NCBI RefSeq assembly: GCF_001513975.1
Contig: NZ_KQ947989.1
Coordinates: 1 to 64,000, forward strand
DNA: 64,000 nucleotides
Direction: 5' to 3'
From: Streptomyces curacoi
GTDB taxonomy: Bacteria > Actinomycetota > Actinomycetes > Streptomycetales > Streptomycetaceae
Shown here piece by piece: positions 58,316 through 64,000 of this stretch. A model generated the notes under the pieces. That model was given only the letters and a program-made list of their open reading frames with translations, searched no databases and had not been told where the DNA came from. How positions within the stretch are numbered: position 1 is the stretch's first letter; each line of letters begins with the position of its first letter. The translations under genes and the position numbers were made by a program.

Positions 58316-59527
58316 CTACTCGCGGGATGCCAGTGCCCTGGCGTGCACGGCGCGAGCGACCTTCGGACCGAGCCGGCGTCTGAGGCGGCGCAGGGCCTCC
58401 AGTCGCCCGGCCGCCCGGTCGATCCGGTAGTACAGCCGGGGCGGCACGTGGGGCAGCAGGGGCGAGTGGCGCTGGCCGAGCAGGGCGAACATCTGGTGTG
58501 GCGGCAGATGGATGTAGCGGGGCAGGTTCTCGTACCAGTGGGCGCTGTAGCGGGCCGCGCTCTGGAGGGACAACAGGGCCTGCCTGCGCTGCTGTTCGTA
58601 GCGGGTGAGGGCCTGGGCGAGGGCGGCGTGCTCGTGCAGTGAGCGGGCGAGGGCGATGGCGTCCTCCAGCGCCAGGGTGGTACCGGCGCCGACGGAGTAG
58701 TGGGTGGTGTGGGCGGCGTCGCCGAGCAGGACGAGATTGCCGCGGTGCCAGGTGCGGTTGGTGAGGGTGCGGAAGGTCAGCCACTGCGCGCTGCCGTCGG
58801 CGCGGGAGCGGCCGAGGAGGGGGTGGCCGTCGAGGACGTCGGCGAAGAGCTTCTCCAGCAGGGCGAGTCCGTCGGCCTCGTCCGCGGTGTGGAGGCTGAG
58901 GCCGGTCCATGTCTTTGGGGCGCACTCGATTACGCAGGTGCTGCCTTCGGGGCCGAAGGCGTAGCCGTAGCACCAGATCCAGCCGTGGTCGGTCTCGACG
59001 AAGGCGAAGGTGAAGGCGTCGAAGACCTTGGTGGTGCCGAGCCAGATGTAGTGGTCGCGCCCGGCTCTGATGTCCGTGCCGAAGTGGTCGGCGTGCCGGG
59101 TGCGCAGGGCGCTGTGGACGCCGTCGGCCGCCACGACCAGGTCGGCGACGGGCAGGTTCTCCGGCCTGACCTCGTGCTCGAACTCCAGCCGTACGCCCAG
59201 CGAGCGGGCGCGTTCGGCGAGGATCGCCAGCAGCCGGTGGCGGCCGATGCCGTGCCCCTCGTCACCGGCCCTGCGGGTCGTCAGTCCCCGGACGTGGGCG
59301 ACGCCCTCGCTCCAGCGGACCGAGCTCTCCTCGATGGCACGCGCCGACTCGGGGTCCTGTTCGCGCAGCTTGTCGAGCAGTCCGCGCCAGTAGGTGACGC
59401 CCCAGCCGTAGGTGGAGCCCTCCGGGTCGCGTTCGTGGACGGTGATGTCGTGGGACGGGTCCCGCAGCTTCAGCAGGACCGAGAGATAGAGGCCGGCGGG
59501 CCCGCCGCCGACGCAGGCAACCTTCAC
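58316..59527 (-). CDS. FAD-dependent aromatic monooxygenase (PHBH-fold)
   Basis: A 403-residue group A flavoprotein hydroxylase. The FAD site VACVGGGPAGLYLSVLLK opens the protein; VAADGVHSALR (the Asp-Gly motif) and LVLLGDAAHTTHYSVGAGTT (the second FAD motif) follow. The opening and TYGWGVTYWRGL resemble salicylyl-CoA/2-aminobenzoyl-CoA monooxygenase N-terminal domains. The GTG start has GGGGG upstream; an AT-rich stretch (59536-59565) holds its promoter. No CoA-ligase or ring-cleavage gene adjoins it. Convergent with the cholesterol-oxidase-like gene, eight bases apart. Confidence 0.85.
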   Translation of the reverse strand: MKVACVGGGPAGLYLSVLLKLRDPSHDITVHERDPEGSTYGWGVTYWRGLLDKLREQDPESARAIEESSVRWSEGVAHVRGLTTRRAGDEGHGIGRHRLLAILAERARSLGVRLEFEHEVRPENLPVADLVVAADGVHSALRTRHADHFGTDIRAGRDHYIWLGTTKVFDAFTFAFVETDHGWIWCYGYAFGPEGSTCVIECAPKTWTGLSLHTADEADGLALLEKLFADVLDGHPLLGRSRADGSAQWLTFRTLTNRTWHRGNLVLLGDAAHTTHYSVGAGTTLALEDAIALARSLHEHAALAQALTRYEQQRRQALLSLQSAARYSAHWYENLPRYIHLPPHQMFALLGQRHSPLLPHVPPRLYYRIDRAAGRLEALRRLRRRLGPKVARAVHARALASRE

Positions 59528-59873
59528 TCATACCCCCACTAATTCTATAAATCGGTCATTTTACTTCGGGAGGGTAGCAGCGCGGGCGCGGCACCTCGCG
59601 CATGCCGGATCGCGCCAGTTTCGAGGGGTGAGGCAGACCACTCGCGACACGGGCAATCGCGAGAGATCACCCGAGACGGGGGCTCCAGGAGAAGGAATTC
59701 CTCATTCCGCGGACACGCGGGCACAGTTCCCAGCAAGATCATCTTCGTTCAATCTTCTATGACATGTGGGCACTTGTCCGGATCGGAGCCAACCACTCCC
59801 GACCGATTTCTCCCGCTCTCCCCCGGCCCGATAGGCATGCGGAGTCATCAGCTGAACGATCCAGGAGCTCCGC
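59528..59873. other. 346-base gap between the monooxygenase and melC1
   Basis: No gene. 59536-59565 is AT-rich for this genome and contains TATAGAAT (read leftwards), a likely promoter of the monooxygenase. A perfect dyad CTCGCGA-N9-TCGCGAG lies at 59641-59663, a possible operator. 59720-59765 is a second AT-richer patch and may hold the melC promoter, though no good hexamers stand out. The 3' end folds with the melC1 start (59834-59878). Confidence 0.6.
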
Positions 59874-59878
59874 ATGCC
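59834..59878 (+). promoter_or_regulatory. Hairpin enclosing the melC1 ribosome site and start codon
   Basis: Perfect 11-bp inverted repeat GGCATGCGGAG (59834-59844) and CTCCGCATGCC (59868-59878). The melC1 ATG (59874-59876) is inside the 3' arm, and AGGAG (59863-59867) is at the base of the 23-nt loop. If the transcript starts upstream of 59834, the start codon would be paired, giving a simple means of translational control. Confidence 0.65.
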
Positions 59879-60245
59879 AGAGATAAGCCGTCGCCGTGCG
59901 CTCACCGCCGCGGCCGTGTTCGCCACCGCGGCCGGTGTTCAGACGGTCCTCGCCCCCACCGCGCCCGCCGCCGGGCACGACCACCACTCCCCGCAGTCCT
60001 TCGACGAGGTCTACAAGGGCCGCCGAATACAGGGCCGGCCGGTCTCCGGCGGCGGCCACCAGCATCACGGCGCCGGATACGCCGTGTTCGTCGACGGGGT
60101 GGAGCTGCATGTGATGCGCAACGCCGACGGCAGCTGGATCAGCGTCGTCAGCCACTACGACCCGGTGCCCACGCCGCGCGCCGCCGCCCGCGCCGCCGTG
60201 GACGAGCTGCAGGGCGCCCCACTCCTGCCCTTCCCCGCCAACTGA
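59874..60245 (+). CDS. melC1: Tyrosinase copper-chaperone cofactor MelC1
   Basis: A 123-residue trans-activator of tyrosinase. It carries a Tat signal (ISRRRALTAAAVFATAAG), through which it exports MelC2, and histidine-rich copper-binding segments (GHDHHS near 34-39 and GGHQHHGAGYAVFVDGVELH near 60-79). The latter includes the conserved Tyr that occupies the tyrosinase active site in the known complex. It ends with the usual AAVDELQGAPLLPF. AGGAG lies six bases before the ATG, but the start is inside a potential hairpin. MelC2 follows after 34 bases, the standard melC operon. Confidence 0.96.
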   Translation: MPEISRRRALTAAAVFATAAGVQTVLAPTAPAAGHDHHSPQSFDEVYKGRRIQGRPVSGGGHQHHGAGYAVFVDGVELHVMRNADGSWISVVSHYDPVPTPRAAARAAVDELQGAPLLPFPAN

Positions 60246-60279
60246 CCTGCCCCACACGCACTTTGGAGCACCTGCGACC

Positions 60280-61104
60280 ATGACCGTCCGCAAGAACCAG
60301 GCCCTGCTGACCGCCGACGAGAAGCGCCGATTCGTCGCCGCCCTGCTGGAGTTGAAGCGCAGCGGCCGCTACGACGAGTTCGTCACCACGCACAACGCCT
60401 TCATCGTCGGCGACACCGACAACGGGGAACGCACCGGCCACCGCTCACCGTCCTTCCTGCCCTGGCACCGCAGATTCCTGCTCGAGTTCGAGCGCGCCCT
60501 GCAGGAGGTGGACGCCTCGGTCGCACTGCCTTACTGGGACTGGAGCGCCGACCGCTCGATACGCTCCTCGCTGTGGGGGCCCGACTTCCTCGGCGGCACC
60601 GGGCGCAGCCTCGACGGCCAGGTGATGGACGGGCCGTTCGCCGCGTCGACCGGCAACTGGCCGATCAATGTGCGCGTCGACGGCCGTACGTTCCTGCGCC
60701 GCTCGCTCGGCACCGCCGTACGGGAGCTGCCGACCCGGGCCGAGGTGGAGTCCGTGCTCGCCATGCCGACGTACGACATGGCGCCCTGGAACAGCGCCTC
60801 GGACGGCTTCCGCAACCACCTGGAGGGCTGGCGCGGCGTCAATCTGCACAACCGCGTCCATGTGTGGGTCGGCGGGCAGATGGCGACCGGGGTGTCCCCC
60901 AACGACCCGGTGTTCTGGCTGCACCACGCCTACATCGACAAGCTGTGGGCGGACTGGCAGCGGCGGCACCCCCGCTCCGGCTATGTGCCGGCCGTCGGGA
61001 CGCCGAACGTGGTCGACCTCAACGACACGATGAAGCCCTGGAACGACGTGCGCCCCGCCGACCTGCTGGACCACACCGCGCACTACACCTTCGACGCGGC
61101 CTGA
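60280..61104 (+). CDS. melC2: Tyrosinase MelC2
   Basis: A 274-residue type-3 copper oxidase that hydroxylates tyrosine and oxidises DOPA to dopaquinone, giving melanin. Both copper sites are intact and fall at the exact numbers known for streptomycete tyrosinase: CuA His38, His54, His63 (HNAF, GHRSPSF, PWHRRFLLEFE) and CuB His190, His194, His216 (LHNRVHVWVGG, NDPVFWLHHAYIDK). It has no signal peptide and leaves the cell bound to MelC1. TTGGAGCAC lies upstream of the ATG. Convergent with the RNase H gene. Confidence 0.98.
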   Translation: MTVRKNQALLTADEKRRFVAALLELKRSGRYDEFVTTHNAFIVGDTDNGERTGHRSPSFLPWHRRFLLEFERALQEVDASVALPYWDWSADRSIRSSLWGPDFLGGTGRSLDGQVMDGPFAASTGNWPINVRVDGRTFLRRSLGTAVRELPTRAEVESVLAMPTYDMAPWNSASDGFRNHLEGWRGVNLHNRVHVWVGGQMATGVSPNDPVFWLHHAYIDKLWADWQRRHPRSGYVPAVGTPNVVDLNDTMKPWNDVRPADLLDHTAHYTFDAA

Positions 61105-61125
61105 GCCGTCCGTCCGGTCCGCCGG

Positions 61126-61818
61126 TCAGACCTCGGCGGTACGGCACTCCGGGTGACCCCAGCCCTGGGCGTTCTTGGCGATGGGCTCGCCCGCCGCGTA
61201 GGAGCGACCGCAGACACAGCGGCCGGGAAACTTGGCCTTGATGGTGCGCGCGGAGCCGCCGTTCTTCCGGGCGGCCGGGGAGCGGCGGCGCGGAGCCTTG
61301 GCCGGCGGGGTGTCCGGCGAGGGCGGCGGCTCCGGTGAGCCGAGGTCGCTGCCCGCGGCCTCCTGCACGGTGGCGGCCTGGCTGGCGGCGCGGTCGGCGA
61401 AGTCGTTGAGCGGGTCGCCGTCGACCTGGTGGGCGGGGACGTAGCGGAACTCGACGGTACGGCCGTCGAGCAGTTCGTCGATGTGTACCACCAGGTCCTG
61501 GTTGGCGACCGGCTTGCCGGCGGCCGTCTTCCAGCCGTTGCGCTTCCAGTTCGGCAGCCAGGTGGTGACGGCCTTCATGGCGTACTGCGAGTCCATGCGG
61601 ATCTCCAGCGGTACGCCGGGGTCGGTCGCCGTGAGCAGCCGTTCCAGTGCGGTGAGTTCCGCGACGTTGTTGGTCGCCTTGCCGAGCGGCCCGGCCTCCC
61701 AGCGGACCGGAGCCTGAGTCTCGTCGGCGACGACCCAGGCCCAGCCCGCCGGCCCGGGGTTTCCCTTCGAAGCCCCGTCGCACGCGGCCACAACACGTTC
61801 ACGCATGGGATCGATCAT
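61126..61818 (-). CDS. RNase HI with C-terminal Cys/His-rich tail
   Basis: A 230-residue protein. The RNase H core (about 6-145) has the four acidic residues: Asp14 in CDGASKGNPGP, Glu54 in NNVAELTALE, Asp76 in RMDSQYA and an Asp in NDFADRAAS, plus the flexible-loop His in VPAHQVDGDP. It cleaves RNA in RNA-DNA hybrids. A Pro-rich basic linker leads to a small module, RCVCGRSYAAGEP...GWGHPEC, that could hold one zinc ion (Cys-x-Cys plus His-x-x-Cys). Start ATG 61818 or ATG 61806 (MRERVVAACDG); neither has a clear ribosome site. Confidence 0.9.
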   Translation of the reverse strand: MIDPMRERVVAACDGASKGNPGPAGWAWVVADETQAPVRWEAGPLGKATNNVAELTALERLLTATDPGVPLEIRMDSQYAMKAVTTWLPNWKRNGWKTAAGKPVANQDLVVHIDELLDGRTVEFRYVPAHQVDGDPLNDFADRAASQAATVQEAAGSDLGSPEPPPSPDTPPAKAPRRRSPAARKNGGSARTIKAKFPGRCVCGRSYAAGEPIAKNAQGWGHPECRTAEV

Positions 61819-61848
61819 GCCATGGCCGCGTGAGGGCTCCGAAACGCT

Positions 61849-62649
61849 CTAGGAGACGTCGGTGCTCTGCGGCATCTCCCCGGCCGTCGTCCTGATGTCG
61901 ATCACCGAGAAGTTCGCGCCCTGAGGGTCGCTGAGGGCGGCGAACCGGCCGAAGGGGCTGTCCATCGGGCCGAAGCGCAGCTGGGCGCCCAGCTTGGTGG
62001 CCCTGGCGACCGCGTCGTCGCAGTTGTCGACGGTGAAGTACACGTTGATGTACGAGGGGATCTCGGGCGGGAACTCCTCGGTCATCCTCATCCGGCCGAG
62101 GACGGTCTTGTCGCCGAGGTTGAACATGCGGAAGTCGATCGCGTCGTCCTGCATCTGCTTCATCGAGTACGGGAAGACGGCGGACAGGAACGCGTCGGCC
62201 TTCTCGGGCTCGCGGGTGAAGACCTCGGCCCAGCAGAACGCGCCCGGCTGCTCCATCGACGCCTCGAAGCCCTCGTGGGTGCCGGCCTGCCAGACGCCGA
62301 AGACGGCGCCGCTGGGCTCGCGGGCCAGGCACATGGTGCCGAACTCGCCGACCTGCATCGGCTCCATCAGCACCTCGCCGCCGCGCTCCCGGATCTTCTC
62401 GGCGGTGGCGGCGGCGTCGGACGCGGCGAAGTACAGGCACCACGCCGACTGGCCCTCCTGGCCGGGCATGGGCGGCACGACGGCGGCGACCGCCTTGCCG
62501 TCCGCGTAGGCCTGGGTGTAGTTGCCGTACTCCGACGACGCCTCGCCGAAGGTCCAGCCGAGGACGTCGCCGTAGAAGCTCTTGGCTCCCTCGACGTCGC
62601 TGAACATCGCATCAACCCAACAGGGCGTTCCCTCTGGTTGTACGGCCAT
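61849..62649 (-). CDS. Two-domain VOC (glyoxalase/bleomycin-resistance-fold) protein
   Basis: A 266-residue protein of two VOC modules. The first (about 5-125) starts TPCWVDAMFSDVEGAKSFYG and ends EPSGAVFGVWQ; the second (about 135-255) starts GAFCWAEVFTREPEKADAFL and ends SDPQGANFSVIDI. Such 2xVOC proteins are frequent in streptomycetes near or inside antibiotic loci and are often called hydroxylases or glyoxalases without proof. GGAAAGG lies nine bases before ATG 62649. Divergent from the alcohol dehydrogenase gene. Confidence 0.9.
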   Translation of the reverse strand: MAVQPEGTPCWVDAMFSDVEGAKSFYGDVLGWTFGEASSEYGNYTQAYADGKAVAAVVPPMPGQEGQSAWCLYFAASDAAATAEKIRERGGEVLMEPMQVGEFGTMCLAREPSGAVFGVWQAGTHEGFEASMEQPGAFCWAEVFTREPEKADAFLSAVFPYSMKQMQDDAIDFRMFNLGDKTVLGRMRMTEEFPPEIPSYINVYFTVDNCDDAVARATKLGAQLRFGPMDSPFGRFAALSDPQGANFSVIDIRTTAGEMPQSTDVS

Positions 62650-62785
62650 GACTGCGGACCTTTCCGAATCGGCGGTTGTCCGGTTCCTCACGCTAGTCAT
62701 CGCCTCGTCCGGCCGCGCGCCGAATGCGTCCCTCCGTTACAGACTGGGGGGGACACGGCGGCTCTGCGACGGATCGGGGCGCGGT

Positions 62786-63808
62786 ATGGCGGACGGGACG
62801 ATGCGCGCGTGGTCGGTGCTGAAGCCGGGGCCGGTGGCGGAGGGCGGTCTGCGGCTGGTCGAGAAGCCGGTCCCCGTGCCGGGGGACGAAGAGCTGCTCG
62901 TGCGGGTGCGCGCGTGCGGGGTGTGCCGCACGGACCTGCATGTCACCGAGGGTGATCTGCCGGTCCACCGGCCCGGTGTGACACCCGGGCACGAGGTCGT
63001 CGGCGTGGTCGCGGGGTCCGGGGCGGCGGTGCGCGGCTTCGCCGTCGGGGAGCGGGTGGGGGTGGCCTGGCTGCGGTGGACCGACGGGACGTGCGCCTAC
63101 TGCGCGCGTGGGGCGGAGAACCTCTGTCCGGCCTCGCGCTACACGGGCTGGGACGCCGACGGAGGTTACGCGGAGTACACGACCGTGCCGGCCGCGTTCG
63201 CCTACCGGCTGCCCGGCGGGCTCGACGACGTGGCGTGCGCGCCGCTGCTGTGCGCCGGGATCATCGGCTACCGGGCGCTGCGGCGGGCCGCGCTGCCGCC
63301 GGGCGGGCGGCTCGGGCTGTACGGCTTCGGGGGCAGCGCTCATCTGTGCGCGCAGGTGGCCCTCGCCGAGGGCGCCACCGTGCACGTTCTGACGCGGGGC
63401 GCCGCCGCCCGGAGGCTGGCGCTGGACCTGGGGGCCGCCTCGGCGCGCGATGCGTACCAGATGCCGCCCGAGCCGCTGGACAGCGCGATCCTGTTCGCCC
63501 CGGTCGGCGATCTGGTCCCGGTCGCGCTGCGGGCCCTGGACCGGGGCGGGGTGCTGTCGATCGCCGGGATCCATCTGAGCGACGTACCGCCGCTGCGCTA
63601 CGAGAGCGAGCTGTTCTACGAGAAGGAGCTGCGCAGCGTCACCTCCAACACGCGGGAGGACGGGCGGGAGTTCCTGGCACTGGCCGCTCGGCACGGTGTG
63701 CGCGCGACCACGCACATCTATCCGCTCTCGCGGGCCTCGGACGCCTTGCGGGATCTGGGACAGGGCCGCTTCGACGGGGCCGCCGTGCTGGTGAACGACC
63801 TGTCATGA
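62786..63808 (+). CDS. Zinc-dependent alcohol dehydrogenase family protein
   Basis: A 340-residue medium-chain dehydrogenase. Catalytic-zinc ligands are Cys47 (ACGVCRTD) and His69-Glu70 (TPGHEVVG); the structural-zinc loop is CAYCARGAENLC. The Rossmann part has LGLYGFGGSAHLCAQ where Gly-x-Gly-x-x-Gly is expected (GFGGSAH), and the Asp that selects NAD is not obvious. It resembles AdhP/AdhA alcohol dehydrogenases acting on primary alcohols. ATG 62786 or 62801 (MRAWSV) may start; both have G-rich sites upstream. Divergent from the VOC gene. Confidence 0.9.
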   Translation: MADGTMRAWSVLKPGPVAEGGLRLVEKPVPVPGDEELLVRVRACGVCRTDLHVTEGDLPVHRPGVTPGHEVVGVVAGSGAAVRGFAVGERVGVAWLRWTDGTCAYCARGAENLCPASRYTGWDADGGYAEYTTVPAAFAYRLPGGLDDVACAPLLCAGIIGYRALRRAALPPGGRLGLYGFGGSAHLCAQVALAEGATVHVLTRGAAARRLALDLGAASARDAYQMPPEPLDSAILFAPVGDLVPVALRALDRGGVLSIAGIHLSDVPPLRYESELFYEKELRSVTSNTREDGREFLALAARHGVRATTHIYPLSRASDALRDLGQGRFDGAAVLVNDLS

Positions 63809-63987
63809 ACAGCGCCTCACGGCGCGCGGAAGCACCCAAGAGGTGTGAGAACCCACAAGGTGCGCCAACCGCACCATCCGGCATGTTTTCGCCTCCAGGG
63901 AGCGAACCCGCCCCTTTCGCGCCCTGACCCGGCCGCCGTCACGGCTGTTTGGCTGGAGCACGCGCTTGGCCAGCCCGCTCACCTCCT

Positions 63988-64000
63988 GGGAGGGAATGTG
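63988..64000 (+). promoter_or_regulatory. Ribosome site and possible start of the next gene
   Basis: GGGAGGGA (63988-63995) runs into ATG 63996 and GTG 63998 at the window edge. A gene probably begins here, but nothing of its product can be seen. Between 63809 and 63987 I see no gene. Confidence 0.35.

Noticed and set aside
59874..61104. Treating the window as part of a secondary-metabolite gene cluster because of melC and the 2xVOC, AMP-ligase and prenyl-synthase genes
   Set aside because: No PKS, NRPS, cyclase, RiPP or dedicated transporter/resistance set; the genes are scattered and independently oriented.

Overview
The window is high-GC actinobacterial chromosome, almost certainly Streptomyces or a close relative. 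Supporting signs are the melC1-melC2 tyrosinase operon, a WhiB-family iron-sulfur protein, the glgE-treS-pep2-glgB glucan/trehalose cluster, many Tat and lipoprotein signals, ATGA-overlapped operons, leaderless starts, and third-position GC so high that spurious open frames run antisense to most genes. I see no tRNA, rRNA, CRISPR array, integrase, transposase or plasmid/phage module. The region looks like core-to-accessory chromosome arm, not an inserted element.

Layout. 1-5.7 kb: end of glgE, then treS, pep2 and glgB, converting trehalose to maltose, maltose-1-phosphate and branched alpha-glucan, closed by a hairpin terminator. 5.7-13.5 kb: small proline-rich membrane protein, acyl-CoA ligase with an altered P-loop, two secreted proteins under a promoter carrying a chitin/DasR-type box, type II NADH dehydrogenase and a FUSC transporter. 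13.5-14.5 kb: a 6C-like small RNA, a stand-alone cNMP-binding protein and an MFS remnant. 14.5-19 kb: lysE/lysG exporter-regulator pair, TetR/saccharopine-dehydrogenase pair, WhiB protein. 19-25.3 kb: L,D-transpeptidase plus two-component system, DUF488 protein, flavin dehydrogenase with its TetR gene and two tandem palindromic operators.

25.3-34.3 kb: AlkB-like oxygenase, acyltransferase, MBL hydrolase, DUF4032 kinase-like protein, USP, VOC, then a tightly coupled operon of response regulator/thioredoxin-reductase-like fusion, cNMP-sensing histidine kinase and UBP zinc finger. 34.3-35.6 kb: decayed LAL (LuxR) regulator. 35.6-42.3 kb: a four-gene catabolic operon read leftwards (ROK regulator, GH27 alpha-galactosidase, GH95 fucosidase-type enzyme, SGNH esterase) from an apparently leaderless, palindrome-covered promoter. 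42.4-51.2 kb: serine hydrolase, a TerD-CAP-CAP fusion preceded by a duplicated start region, AIM24 protein, a striking array of five GTATAC boxes at exact 13-bp spacing in front of a TPR protein/polyprenyl synthase pair, a PLP dehydratase, and a membrane-anchored pseudokinase.

51.2-64 kb: second serine hydrolase, F420-type LLM oxidoreductase, unknown 344-aa protein, DUF6328 membrane protein, aldo/keto reductase, class II cholesterol-oxidase-like flavoenzyme, FAD monooxygenase, melC1-melC2 with a start-codon hairpin, RNase H with a C-terminal Cys/His cluster, two-domain VOC protein and a zinc alcohol dehydrogenase. The most unusual signals are the GTATAC array (46115-46172), the 29-bp start duplication at 43785-43842, the pseudokinase, the melC1 hairpin and the gene decay at 14.2-14.5 and 34.3-35.6 kb.
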